From Sporomusa malonica (GTDB lineage: Bacteria > Bacillota > Negativicutes > Sporomusales > Sporomusaceae), in NCBI RefSeq assembly GCF_041428715.1, contig NZ_CP155572.1: a stretch of DNA of 64,000 nt; one strand, given 5' to 3'. The position numbers and the translations under genes are program-made. Below the pieces are notes generated by a model. It did no database searches, was not told where the DNA came from, and saw only the letters and a list, made by a program, of their open reading frames with translations. Shown here piece by piece: positions 8,438 through 16,952 of this stretch. Numbering within the stretch: position 1 is the first letter of the stretch; every line of letters starts with the position of its first letter.

Positions 8438-8522
8438 ACAAAAAACTCCTACTAGTATATTAATTACTAGTAGGAGTCATCACCGCATAATAACGGATTT
8501 AATGGCGAACTCCATCGCCTAT
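8438..8522 (-). promoter_or_regulatory. Fluoride riboswitch (crcB motif) with terminator, NifU-like/GGGtGRT operon
   Basis: The aptamer begins GGCGATGGAGTTCGCC (8504-8519 on the minus strand), identical in this block to the copy at 6630. A CCGTTATTATGCGG stem-loop and TGATGACTCCTAC (ending 8470) follow. ACTCCTACTAGTA then re-pairs (8445-8457 with 8465-8477) as a terminator followed by six T residues. This layout implies that fluoride turns the downstream genes on by blocking termination. Confidence 0.94.
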
Positions 8523-8533
8523 AGATTGATTCT

Positions 8534-8562
8534 ATTATAGCAACGTATAGGTAAGTGGTCAA
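8534..8562 (-). promoter_or_regulatory. Promoter of the NifU-like/GGGtGRT fluoride unit
   Basis: TTGACC (8557-8562), a 17-nt spacer and a perfect TATAAT (8534-8539) lie just upstream of the riboswitch. Transcription should start about 8 nt before the aptamer. Confidence 0.88.
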
Positions 8563-8578
8563 TCCACGAATTCCCCTC

Positions 8579-9913
8579 TTACCCAGGCATCTTAGACAAA
8601 TCGCTAAATTTGGTAAATTGCTTGTGGAAAAAGAGCTGTACACTATCGACAGGACCATTACGGTGCTTGGCGACAATGATATCGGTAATATTCTTACGCT
8701 CGGTTTCAGGTTCGTAGTAATCTTCACGGTAGATAAAGGCAACAATGTCGGCATCCTGCTCAAGTGATCCTGATTCTCTGAGGTCACTCAGCATAGGCTT
8801 CTTAACCTGACGGGATTCGACACCCCGGCTGAGCTGGGATAAAGCGATAACTGGCACTTTGAGTTCACGGGCTAGGGCCTTTAAAGAGCGGGAGATCTCG
8901 GAGATTTCCTGCTGCCGATTTTCGCTGCGGGAACTGCCTGCACTGCCTTGCATAAGCTGCAGGTAGTCTATGATAATGAGTTTTAGGTCATGTTCAATCT
9001 TAAGCCGCCGCGCCTTAGACCGCATCTCCATAACCGTGATGCCGGCGGTGTCGTCAATAAAGATAGGGGCTGCTGCCAGGCGGTCAGCGGCGCGTACCAG
9101 CTTGTCCCAGTCGTTGTTTTCCAGTTCGCCGATCCGAAGACGCTGGGCATCAATCGGTGCTTCGGCGCACAACATCCGCTGCACCAGTTGTTCTTTGGAC
9201 ATCTCCAGACTGAAGAAGGCAACCGATGACTTTTCCTTAATGGCAATATTTTGCGCAATGTTCAAGACAAACGCAGTTTTACCCATACTGGGGCGGGCAG
9301 CAATCAGGATGAGGTCTGACGGCTGCAAGCCTGAAGTCAGCTTGTCAAGGTCTTTGAAACCGGTTGATAACCCAGTAATACCGCCTTTTGAGGAATAAAG
9401 CTCAGAAACTTTATCAAACACGTCAAAAATGATATTTTTTATTGAGGCAAACTCCTGTCCAGCCTTGCGCTGCGATACCTCCAGAATCATTTTTTCGGCC
9501 TTATCCATAATGACAGCCACTGTCTCATTGGCTTCATAGCCCATACCAGCCACATGGGTGGCTGTATTGATCAGGTTGCGCAGCAGGGCCTTTTCTTCCA
9601 CAATGCGGGCGTGGTACATGACGTTAGCGGCTGTCGGGACGCTGTTGGCCAGCGCCGAGACGTAAGCAATGCCGCCAGCTGGTTCCAGCTTTTCATCCCG
9701 CCGCAGTACTTCTACCACAGTGACCAGGTCGACGGCATCGTTTTTGTTAAACAGCTCCATCATGGCGTTATAGATAAGGCGGTGGGCTTCGCGATAGAAG
9801 TCTTCCGGCCTTATGATTTCGCACACTTTAGAAATAGCTTCCCGTTCTATCATCATGGCACCCAGTACTGACTGCTCGGCTTCAACGTTTTGGGGGGGAA
9901 CGCGGTCGATCAT
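8579..9913 (-). CDS. dnaB: Replicative DNA helicase DnaB
   Basis: 444 aa, usual length for DnaB. The N-terminal primase-interaction domain begins VPPQNVEAEQSVLGAMM. The RecA-like motor has Walker A ARPSMGKTAF, Walker B LIIIDYLQLMQG, DnaB motif ALSQLSRGVESR and the C-terminal block LRESGSLEQDADIV...KHRNGP. It unwinds DNA at the replication fork as a ring hexamer. ATG 9913 is preferred (GAGGGAG 8-9 nt upstream) over GTG 9931, which would overlap that site. The gene follows lonC and rplI, the usual order in this group of bacteria. Confidence 0.96.
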   Translation of the reverse strand: MIDRVPPQNVEAEQSVLGAMMIEREAISKVCEIIRPEDFYREAHRLIYNAMMELFNKNDAVDLVTVVEVLRRDEKLEPAGGIAYVSALANSVPTAANVMYHARIVEEKALLRNLINTATHVAGMGYEANETVAVIMDKAEKMILEVSQRKAGQEFASIKNIIFDVFDKVSELYSSKGGITGLSTGFKDLDKLTSGLQPSDLILIAARPSMGKTAFVLNIAQNIAIKEKSSVAFFSLEMSKEQLVQRMLCAEAPIDAQRLRIGELENNDWDKLVRAADRLAAAPIFIDDTAGITVMEMRSKARRLKIEHDLKLIIIDYLQLMQGSAGSSRSENRQQEISEISRSLKALARELKVPVIALSQLSRGVESRQVKKPMLSDLRESGSLEQDADIVAFIYREDYYEPETERKNITDIIVAKHRNGPVDSVQLFFHKQFTKFSDLSKMPG

Positions 9914-9935
9914 GTAAATTTTCTCCCTCACTTAA

Positions 9936-9988
9936 ATGCCGCGCTCGCCCGTATAAGAACTACCTTTATTACGGGCGAAGCGCGGCAT
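9936..9988. terminator. Long inverted repeat between lonC and dnaB
   Basis: Arms 9936-9953 and 9970-9988 (ATGCCGCGC-TCGCCCGTA and its complement with one bulge) form a GC-rich 18-bp stem around an AT-rich loop. A T-tract is almost absent, so it may be a weak terminator or an mRNA processing/stability element that sets dnaB apart from lonC. Confidence 0.6.
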
Positions 9989-10000
9989 TGGATCTTTTAT

Positions 10001-11947
10001 CTAGGCGCTGACAGCCTCTTTTTCATCAAAAAGTATGGCCATCGCTTCTTCTACTGTAGTAACCGGGCGGATATCCAGGTCTAAGTGACCTTCTGGGATA
10101 TCTTTTTTATTCTCTTCGGGGATAATCATGGTAACAATACCGGCCTGTTTGGCGCCATACGCCTTTTCAAATACACCGCCCACAGCCTTAACCCTGCCTT
10201 GAATAGAGATTTCGCCAGTAATGGCAACATCCTGCCGGATGAGTTTGCCGGTAATGGCCGAAATGATAGCCGATACTATGGCTGTACCAGCTGACGGGCC
10301 GTCAATGCGACCGCCGCCAATGATATTGACATGGATATCATAGCTGGCTAAGTCCTGGCCGGTAAGCTTCCTGACAACAGCGGCAGCGTTAAATACTGAG
10401 TCTTTAGCCATACTGCCAGCCGTATCGTTAAACCTGATGCTGCCTTTCCCCTTTTCAGCCGGGAAGGCGACTGCCTCAATCTCTAACACCGAACCAAGAT
10501 AGCCGTTTACGCCTAGGCCAAATACCTTGCCGACTTCGAGCGTAGCTGTTGCCTTGCGGTTAACATAGGGCGATAGTCGGCTAACCTGCGCAACCCGGTA
10601 TACATCCGAGCTGGTAATTGTGACATTTTTCCTGTCGTCGCCAACACGCATAAGCGCCATGCTGTACGCATCAGATAAAATGTTCACCGCTTTCCGGCCT
10701 TCAATCGTGTAATCACTAATAAGGCGGGGAACTTCTGGGTCAATAGCTACTTCCAGCTTGACAGAGGCATTATAAACAATTTCCTCAATATGCTTAGGAG
10801 TCAAGGGTTCAAAATAAATCTCTGCGCAGCGCGAACGCACAGCAGGCATAATATCGCCAGCATCGCGGGTAGTAGCGCCGATTAGGATAAAGTCAGCCGG
10901 CGCACCCTCTTCAAACAGCTTTTTTATATATTTCGGTACATTGTTATCTGAGGGGTCATAGTAGGCCGAATCAAAACGCACCCTTTTATCTTCAAGCACC
11001 TTTAACAGCTTGTTCTGCAGCATAGGGTCCATCTCACCGATTTCATCAATAAACAGAATGCCGCCATGGGCATCTGTCGCCAGACCAGGCTTGGGTTCAG
11101 GCACACCGCCTTCAGCTAAGTCACGGCGAGCCCCCTGATAGATCGGATCATGTACTGAGCCCAGGAGCGGGTTGGTGACATCACGTGGGTCCCAGCGGAG
11201 GGTTGTGCCGTCCACCTCAACAAATGGCGCATCTTGAGCAAATGGTGTACTTTTTAGTTTCTTTGCCTCTTCAAGCACTAAGCGGGCTGCTGTTGTTTTA
11301 CCCACTCCAGGCGGTCCGTACAGGATGAGATGCTGGGGATACGGTGACGCCAATTTAGCTCTCAGCGCCTCTACTGCCCGTTCCTGACCGACAATCTCAT
11401 CAAGAGCGGCCGGACGCAAAAGCTCCATGGCCGAACGGGTTAATTTACGAGTCTCCAATTTTTCCAGGAGGGCAAATTTTTTGAGTGTCTGCGGGTTTTC
11501 GGCATTAGCATCGCTTTCTTCCTTGATGACCTGCATACGAATCTCCTGGACATATTCCTGATGGCGTTCTTCCATCTTCTCAGCAATTTTCTTTTCAATG
11601 CGATCTTCCAAAGTGCGCCGAGCGCAGAGCTCAGCCAGTTCTTCCTCAATGTCTTCTAAGATTTTAGGAATTTCTTGGACAGCTGGCTGTTTGTCAATGG
11701 TAGGATCTTCAAACACCAGTTTCTGCAACGCCAGCACTCGTTCTGACAAATCTTCGGAGCGCATCAGTTCTAACGCTCCCAGTTTGCCAGCTTTGAGCAC
11801 GACTTTTTCTGCGCCCAGGACACCGGTGTACAAACCGTACAGGGCAGCTACCTGGCGTTTGAGTTGATCTTCCTGAGTGCCGGGGCCGCTAGCAGCAGCA
11901 CGTTCCCGGCTGCCATTACGTACTAGTTTGTTAAAAAAATCTTTCAT
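10001..11947 (-). CDS. lonC: Lon-family ATP-dependent protease (LonC type)
   Basis: 648 aa. An N-terminal helical, charged region (1-165) replaces the substrate domain of LonA. The AAA+ module has Walker A YGPPGVGKTTAA, Walker B ILFIDEIGEM and a DEIVGQERAVEAL lead-in. The C-terminal protease domain has the catalytic Ser in RIDGPSAGTA and the Lys in GRVKAVGGVFEK. This is the layout of the spore-former LonC/LonB class. Substrates are unknown; the paralogue class acts in the forespore or in stress. No transmembrane helix is evident. It lies between rplI and dnaB in the replication/ribosome cluster. Confidence 0.85.
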   Translation of the reverse strand: MKDFFNKLVRNGSRERAAASGPGTQEDQLKRQVAALYGLYTGVLGAEKVVLKAGKLGALELMRSEDLSERVLALQKLVFEDPTIDKQPAVQEIPKILEDIEEELAELCARRTLEDRIEKKIAEKMEERHQEYVQEIRMQVIKEESDANAENPQTLKKFALLEKLETRKLTRSAMELLRPAALDEIVGQERAVEALRAKLASPYPQHLILYGPPGVGKTTAARLVLEEAKKLKSTPFAQDAPFVEVDGTTLRWDPRDVTNPLLGSVHDPIYQGARRDLAEGGVPEPKPGLATDAHGGILFIDEIGEMDPMLQNKLLKVLEDKRVRFDSAYYDPSDNNVPKYIKKLFEEGAPADFILIGATTRDAGDIMPAVRSRCAEIYFEPLTPKHIEEIVYNASVKLEVAIDPEVPRLISDYTIEGRKAVNILSDAYSMALMRVGDDRKNVTITSSDVYRVAQVSRLSPYVNRKATATLEVGKVFGLGVNGYLGSVLEIEAVAFPAEKGKGSIRFNDTAGSMAKDSVFNAAAVVRKLTGQDLASYDIHVNIIGGGRIDGPSAGTAIVSAIISAITGKLIRQDVAITGEISIQGRVKAVGGVFEKAYGAKQAGIVTMIIPEENKKDIPEGHLDLDIRPVTTVEEAMAILFDEKEAVSA

Positions 11948-11986
11948 TGGTGTTATACCTTTCTAATTTTAAGGTTTCAACAGCCG

Positions 11987-12433
11987 TTATTCGGCTTTAA
12001 TTGTTACCTGGATCTGAGTTCCTACTTCCGGATGAAGTTTGATGGGTACAGTAAAGGTTCCCAGGGACTTGAGTGCATCTTTAAGCTCAATTTTCCGCTT
12101 ATCAATCTCAAGTTTGTGCTGGGTGGCCAAGGCATCGGCAATGTCCTTGGCCGTTACTGAACCGAAGAGGCGGCCGCCTTCCCCCATTTTGACAGGGATG
12201 GCAACTGTAATCTTGGCCATCTGAGAGGCCAAGAGTTTAGCCTCATCTAAAATGCGCTCTTTCTTTCGCTCCTCAGATGCCTTTTGTTGGCTTATCGTAT
12301 TAACGTTATTGGCAGTGGCCGCAATGGCCAGTTTTTGCGGTAATAGATAATTGCGGGCATAACCCTCAGATACCTCAATGATATCGCCTTTTTTACCGAG
12401 TTTTTTCACTTCTTGCTGCAGAATTACTTTCAT
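11987..12433 (-). CDS. rplI: 50S ribosomal protein L9
   Basis: 148 aa, the standard L9 length. The N-terminal rRNA-binding domain MKVILQQEVKKLGKKGDIIEVSEGYARNYLLP is followed by the long connecting helix and the C-terminal domain with EGGRLFGSVTAKDIADAL. The start ATG 12433 has AGGAGAG upstream. The gene's first 41 nt overlap the end of gdpP in another frame, so the two are translationally linked. Confidence 0.97.
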   Translation of the reverse strand: MKVILQQEVKKLGKKGDIIEVSEGYARNYLLPQKLAIAATANNVNTISQQKASEERKKERILDEAKLLASQMAKITVAIPVKMGEGGRLFGSVTAKDIADALATQHKLEIDKRKIELKDALKSLGTFTVPIKLHPEVGTQIQVTIKAE

Positions 12434-14396
12434 GTGTTACACTCTCCTTTATGTAGCTATCTACTATTTCGACTATTTTAGCCTTGACCTCATCGATACT
12501 GGCATTTTTGACTTTGACCCCGGCGACTGACTGATGTCCGCCGCCCCCTAGTTGTTCCATGATTACCTGGACGTTAATATCACCATGTGACCGGGCACTG
12601 ACACCAATGCCGTCTTCCGTTTTAAATAGTACAAAACTTACGCGCACGCCCTCAATATTAAGCAGCATATCGGCCGTTTGAGCTGCAGCGATCTGCGCAT
12701 TTTTGACATCGGCCGGGCATACGGCAATGACTACGCCTTCATGCGGCATTTCTGTATTTTCAATAATAGCCGCCCTGTTTTTCATGGTTTGAAAATCCAC
12801 GCGGAACAAATGACGAACCAGGGTAGGGTCTGCACCTGCCCGCCGCAGGTAGGACGCAGCTTCAAATGTGCGGACGCCTGTCTGCACGGCAAAGTTCTTG
12901 GTATCAACAACAATACCGGCATAAAGCGCCGATGCCTCAAGACGGTTTAATTCCAATTTATCATCAAAATAGCCCAAAAGCTCGGTAACCAGCTCACTGG
13001 CTGACGAAGCTGACGGCTCAAGGTATACAAGCAAGGTGTTAGCGATGATTGTCTCAGCCCGGCGGTGATGATCAATAACCACCGTGCGCTCGGCTCTGGC
13101 TAAAACATCTGGGGCGGCTGCCAGTTCGGGGCGGTGGGTATCCACAACAAACACCAGCGTTTTAGCATTAACCAAGAGTGCCGCCTGCATGGGTGATATA
13201 AATACATCGCGGTATTCTTCGTAGTCTAATAAAAGCTCTGACAATTTGTCAACAGCCACACCTGGCTGACTGACAACAATATGCACCTGTTTGCCCATAT
13301 GGCGCACCATCTTGGCGACACCCAGCGCAGCGCCCAGGCTATCAAAATCTTCGCCGGTGTGCCCCATCACAACAATACTATCAGCCTGATCAATCAGTTC
13401 CCTGATAGCCTGAGCCACAATCCGCGCCTTAACCCTGGTATTTTTCTCAACAGCTTTGGCTTTACCACCAAAAAACTGAACTTTGCCACTGATATTGACA
13501 GCAGCTTGGTCACCGCCGCGGCTCAAGGCCAAATCTAATCCTGCCTGCGCCCGCTGGCCAAGCTCAGCCACCGAGCTTTCACCTGTGGCTGCACCAAGGC
13601 TTAAGGTTACAGGAATCTTATTACCTGCCTGAATACTGCGAATGCGATCCAAAATATCAAATTTGTCGCCTGTCATCAGGCGGTCAAGTGCACAGCGGTT
13701 TAGTACGGCAATATAGGTGTCCTCGCTGTATTTCTTTAGATAACCGTCAAGCTCGGTAATCCAATCAGCCAGCATCCGGTTGACTTCACCCAAAATCGCT
13801 GTTCGCTGACTCTCACTTAGACCTGTTAGTGCATCATCATAATTATCGATTTGAATATAGGCAAGCACTGTCTGAATGCGGCAACTTGCCGCCCTGTCAG
13901 ACTCCTGCCCGGTAACATCCGAGATATAAAGAACAATCCTTGCTTTGTCGATAGCGCGATAAACAATATCATAGTGGCGGTTTCCGGCTTCAATCCTGGT
14001 CTGACCATCTTTATCAATCATTTTTTCGATAGGCAGCACCGGCCAAATTTTGGTCAAAGGCTGCCCCAGCTCTGACGAGTCAGGTATCCATTCTGAGAAC
14101 AATTCGTTACGCCACTCGATAATGCCCTGATAGTTAATAATTACAATACCTAACGGCAGATTATTAAACGCATCGGCAGCCGCCTTATCAACACAACGTC
14201 CGATTGTTTCCATGTAGTTGTTGACTGCTTTTTTGCGAGTGGCATATCGCTCTCGCCCATATAGATAGAGTGCATAGAGTAAGATAGCCCCAAGCGCGGC
14301 AGCATAAGGATTATAGTAGCTGATAATAAGCAAAAAAGTTGCGGTTACTGCCAAATAGATTCGGGTGTCAAACCAAAATGATGGACCCTGAGGCAT
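12393..14396 (-). CDS. gdpP: Cyclic-di-AMP phosphodiesterase GdpP
   Basis: 667 aa. Two N-terminal membrane helices (residues 10-45) are followed by a PAS-like domain, a degenerate GGDEF domain (SEDTYIAVL in place of GGDEF) and DHH/DHHA1 phosphodiesterase domains: VMGHTGEDFDSLGAALG, VVDTHRP, VIDHHRR and GGGGHQSVAG. GdpP is known to hydrolyse c-di-AMP to pApA and thereby tunes potassium and osmotic balance and wall stress. It lies directly after the YybS gene and overlaps rplI by 41 nt, the usual neighbourhood. The last 15-20 residues (SVTHESNSAARSEKTR) are an extension forced by the overlap. Confidence 0.95.
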   Translation of the reverse strand: MPQGPSFWFDTRIYLAVTATFLLIISYYNPYAAALGAILLYALYLYGRERYATRKKAVNNYMETIGRCVDKAAADAFNNLPLGIVIINYQGIIEWRNELFSEWIPDSSELGQPLTKIWPVLPIEKMIDKDGQTRIEAGNRHYDIVYRAIDKARIVLYISDVTGQESDRAASCRIQTVLAYIQIDNYDDALTGLSESQRTAILGEVNRMLADWITELDGYLKKYSEDTYIAVLNRCALDRLMTGDKFDILDRIRSIQAGNKIPVTLSLGAATGESSVAELGQRAQAGLDLALSRGGDQAAVNISGKVQFFGGKAKAVEKNTRVKARIVAQAIRELIDQADSIVVMGHTGEDFDSLGAALGVAKMVRHMGKQVHIVVSQPGVAVDKLSELLLDYEEYRDVFISPMQAALLVNAKTLVFVVDTHRPELAAAPDVLARAERTVVIDHHRRAETIIANTLLVYLEPSASSASELVTELLGYFDDKLELNRLEASALYAGIVVDTKNFAVQTGVRTFEAASYLRRAGADPTLVRHLFRVDFQTMKNRAAIIENTEMPHEGVVIAVCPADVKNAQIAAAQTADMLLNIEGVRVSFVLFKTEDGIGVSARSHGDINVQVIMEQLGGGGHQSVAGVKVKNASIDEVKAKIVEIVDSYIKESVTHESNSAARSEKTR

Positions 14397-14410
14397 TACA
14401 ATTCCTCCTG

Positions 14411-15370
14411 TTACTCCAATCGCGGAGCACGCAGTTGACGATAGTCGAAAATGAGATCAAAAGCACCACCGATAATAAGGGCCTGCATGAAGATCCCGTT
14501 AGAAAAGATCAAGAATAGTATAATCCCTCGAACCAATCTTGACAAATTGTATTTATCGGCAAGGAAGTAAAAGACAGCCAATCCCTGAACGAACAAGACC
14601 ATAGTAGAAATTACCTGCAGGTTCATTCCAGAGTTGTATAACAGCTCAATCTCGCGGGTTTTCCCCCAATAGATGGCAACTAACGCAACCGCCATCGCAT
14701 ACAAAGTAATACGCGGCACCACCCAATGGCGAAAAGGAGGAAACGGCTCAATACGCTGGCCAAGTCTGGCAAGGACAGCTTTTGCCACCTGATAGTTAAG
14801 AAAAGTATCGACAACGGCTGCCAAAGCAAAACCGGCAGGTAAAATAATCTTCATTAGATCCATCATGGGCCGCATGGAGGCTTCCATTTGGGCCAAATCC
14901 TCAGCCTTCATCCCCATGCCGCGGTAAAATTCCATCGCTTGCTCAAGTCCTTTGACCATAGCTTCGGTCTGCAGATTGAGCGGATTAAAGCCCATAACAG
15001 CTGCACTGATTGCGATAACGGCAGCTTTGGACACCAGGGAGGCAGCCGACCCCAGCAGCAAGGTTTTTCCAGGGGGAAAACCCTGCCTAAGCGCATACCC
15101 CAGCGCAATACCAATTAAGCCAAAGCCTACGACAACCGACACGGCAGTAAGCGGGTGCATGAGGAGCCCAATGATGATGCCTGATGCCACAACGGCCAGG
15201 ATACTCCATTTGTAGCCATGTCTCACCCCCAGGAGAATAATTGGAACAGGCCATATTAGATTGACAAAAGCCCCGATCACAGGCACATAAGTGCTGATAA
15301 GAGCAAATAGTATCGCAACAGCGGTAAGTACCCCGCCTTCAACGACCGGTCTGACTGGAGCCTTTTGCAT
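14411..15370 (-). CDS. yybS: YybS family membrane protein (DUF2232)
   Basis: 319 aa with about eight hydrophobic segments, starting with PVVEGGVLTAVAILFALISTYVPVIG and containing WPVPIILLGVRHG, as in the DUF2232/YybS family. The function is unknown; the weak resemblance of the family to ECF-transporter S components suggests a transport-related role. It sits 14 nt before gdpP and 3 nt after the MazG-like gene, the conserved rpsR-yybS-gdpP-rplI row. Confidence 0.87.
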   Translation of the reverse strand: MQKAPVRPVVEGGVLTAVAILFALISTYVPVIGAFVNLIWPVPIILLGVRHGYKWSILAVVASGIIIGLLMHPLTAVSVVVGFGLIGIALGYALRQGFPPGKTLLLGSAASLVSKAAVIAISAAVMGFNPLNLQTEAMVKGLEQAMEFYRGMGMKAEDLAQMEASMRPMMDLMKIILPAGFALAAVVDTFLNYQVAKAVLARLGQRIEPFPPFRHWVVPRITLYAMAVALVAIYWGKTREIELLYNSGMNLQVISTMVLFVQGLAVFYFLADKYNLSRLVRGIILFLIFSNGIFMQALIIGGAFDLIFDYRQLRAPRLE

Positions 15371-15373
15371 AGT

Positions 15374-15682
15374 TCACCTCTTCTGGCGGAGATGGCGGCG
15401 ATATTCGCTCATATCTCCAAACCAACGTTCTACTTCAGGTTCTTGATTTATATTGTGTCCAAGCTTCGTATTTACAATCTCATCCATTTCAGGATAATCA
15501 ATCCCTAGTCTCCGGCCCAGGACGTGAGCCGAAATAACCACTTGGGCCAGCGAATCACCGATAGCCTCCCGCTGGTTCCTGGCCATCGCCTGATATAGTT
15601 TACCCACTTCGGCCAAAAGATCAGCTTTTAGCCCTTCAATTAGCCTGAGCTTTCCTAAGATATCTGATTCTTGGGAGAACAC
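15374..15682 (-). CDS. MazG-like protein
   Basis: 102 aa, all-alpha. GLKADLLAEVGKLYQAMA and REAIGDSLAQVVISAHVLGRRLGID resemble the MazG nucleotide pyrophosphohydrolase helices (E-x-x-E region and D-x-L segment), but the full metal-binding EExxE motif is not clear, so it may be an inactive or divergent member. The start is GTG at 15682 behind GGAGGGGG. It is co-transcribed with yybS (3 nt apart). Confidence 0.7.
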   Translation of the reverse strand: MFSQESDILGKLRLIEGLKADLLAEVGKLYQAMARNQREAIGDSLAQVVISAHVLGRRLGIDYPEMDEIVNTKLGHNINQEPEVERWFGDMSEYRRHLRQKR

Positions 15683-15784
15683 GCAACCCCCTCCTTAGTC
15701 CATCTTATTATATTCTAATGAGGAGGCGTTATTTCCTGCTTTACGGGGATGAAAATCACTTAGAGCCCCAGAGCGTTATATAAA

Positions 15785-15825
15785 AAAAGAGCAAGAAGCC
15801 TCCGTAAAGGCGTTCTTGCTCTTTT
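15785..15825 (-). terminator. Terminator after rpsR
   Basis: A 13-bp stem (15785-15797 with 15813-15825; arm AAAAGAGCAAGAA) is followed by a run of T on the minus strand. It closes the rpsF-ssb-rpsR operon and separates it from the MazG-like gene. Confidence 0.9.
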
Positions 15826-15843
15826 ATGGCAATAATTATCGGC

Positions 15844-16080
15844 TTATTCTGCAGTAAACGGCAGAAGAGCGATATTACGAGCCCGTTTAACAGCCAATGT
15901 CATCTGACGCTGATGCTTAGCGCAGTTACCGGAAATGCGGCGCGGCAGAATTTTGCCCCGCTCGGTGGTGTACCGACGCAGTTTCGGCAGATCTTTATAG
16001 TCGATCGAGCTTACTTTATCAACACAGAAGCTGCAAATCTTTTTCTTGGGTTTGCGGCCTCTTTCGCGTTTCATAGCCAT
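15844..16080 (-). CDS. rpsR: 30S ribosomal protein S18
   Basis: 78 aa, standard S18 with the core YTTERGKILPRRISGNCAKHQRQMTLAVKRARNIALLPF. The N-terminal CSFCVDK pair plus the Cys and His of the GNCAKHQ motif mark the zinc-binding (C+) form. It is the last gene of the rpsF-ssb-rpsR operon and is followed by a strong terminator. Confidence 0.97.
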   Translation of the reverse strand: MAMKRERGRKPKKKICSFCVDKVSSIDYKDLPKLRRYTTERGKILPRRISGNCAKHQRQMTLAVKRARNIALLPFTAE

Positions 16081-16095
16081 TTGTTTACCCCCCTT

Positions 16096-16491
16096 TTAAA
16101 ACGGTATTTCCTCATCAGGGAAGACATCTTTGCCGAACGAATTTACATCTATATTCCCAGCATCACTACTTGACGCCTGCTTACGCTCGAGGAATTCGAT
16201 GGTCTGCGCCACAACTTCGGCGATGCGGCGTTTTTGGCCATCATTGGCTTCGTATGAACGAATTTGTAGACGCCCCTCAACTAATACCCGCTGACCTTTA
16301 GTGAGGTTGTTACCACACGTCTCGGCCAGTTTTTCCCAGGCTACAACCGGGACAAAATCGGCATTATTTTGACCCTGACCGCCACCAAACCGGTTAACAG
16401 CCAGCGTAAAAGAGGCTACAGCTTTGCCGCTCTGAGTATATCTGACTTCTGGATCTTGCGCCAAGCGGCCGACAAGGATGACTTTATTCAT
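16096..16491 (-). CDS. ssb: Single-stranded DNA-binding protein
   Basis: 131 aa with an OB fold (MNKVILVGRLAQDPEVRYTQSGKAVASFTLAVNR and LVEGRLQIRSYEANDGQKR), a Gly/Ser-poor linker and the acidic protein-interaction tail DEEIPF. It coats single-stranded DNA in replication and repair. It lies between rpsF and rpsR, the conserved arrangement in bacteria. Confidence 0.97.
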   Translation of the reverse strand: MNKVILVGRLAQDPEVRYTQSGKAVASFTLAVNRFGGGQGQNNADFVPVVAWEKLAETCGNNLTKGQRVLVEGRLQIRSYEANDGQKRRIAEVVAQTIEFLERKQASSSDAGNIDVNSFGKDVFPDEEIPF

Positions 16492-16518
16492 ATATCCTCA
16501 CACCTCCCGGCTACAAAA

Positions 16519-16803
16519 TTAAGCATCCAACTTAATAACCATGTGCTTAAGAACTTCATCAGTAATCTTCAGCACACGTTCCAGTTCGAATACAGTAGCT
16601 GGCTCAGCAGTGAAGTTAATCAGGGTATAGTACCCTTCCATGAAATCTTTTACTTCATAAGCCAGACGCTTTTTGCCCCAACGGTCAACCTTGTCGATTG
16701 TGCCGCCAGTGTTCTTAATAATGTTCTCGAACTTGGCAATAGTTGCGTTAGTAACTTCTTCGTCACTCGGCTTAATAATAATCACGACTTCGTATTTTCT
16801 CAC
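16519..16803 (-). CDS. rpsF: 30S ribosomal protein S6
   Basis: 94 aa; MRKYEVVIIIKPSDEE at the N-terminus, WGKKRLAYEVKDFMEGYYTLINF in the middle, VLKHMVIKLDA at the end, all typical of S6. GTG start at 16803 behind GGAGGAGGTGA. First gene of the rpsF-ssb-rpsR operon. Confidence 0.97.
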   Translation of the reverse strand: MRKYEVVIIIKPSDEEVTNATIAKFENIIKNTGGTIDKVDRWGKKRLAYEVKDFMEGYYTLINFTAEPATVFELERVLKITDEVLKHMVIKLDA

Positions 16804-16807
16804 GAAA

Positions 16808-16934
16808 TCACCTCCTCCTTTGGACTATTGGCCCCCGTTACGGGAGCAGGGAAGGTTTTGAATAACAAAACCAATGTCACAATATGTATCACTGTGACTA
16901 AATTATTATATCACTAGTTGTCTCTCAAATGCAA
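16808..16934 (-). promoter_or_regulatory. rpsF promoter and leader
   Basis: TTGCAT (16929-16934), an 18-nt spacer and TATAAT (16905-16910) give a plausible promoter. The roughly 95-nt leader holds a small CCCGTTACGGG-type hairpin just before the ribosome site (about 16832-16845). S6:S18 autoregulatory leaders occur at this place in other bacteria; whether this hairpin is one cannot be judged by eye. Confidence 0.55.
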
Positions 16935-16952
16935 GAAAAAAGCCAGACTAAT

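Noticed and set aside
8983..9398. Several long open frames overlapping dnaB on both strands (and similar ones over gltD, mnmG, selA and others)
   Set aside because: They are shadows of well-supported genes, with no ribosome sites or family features.
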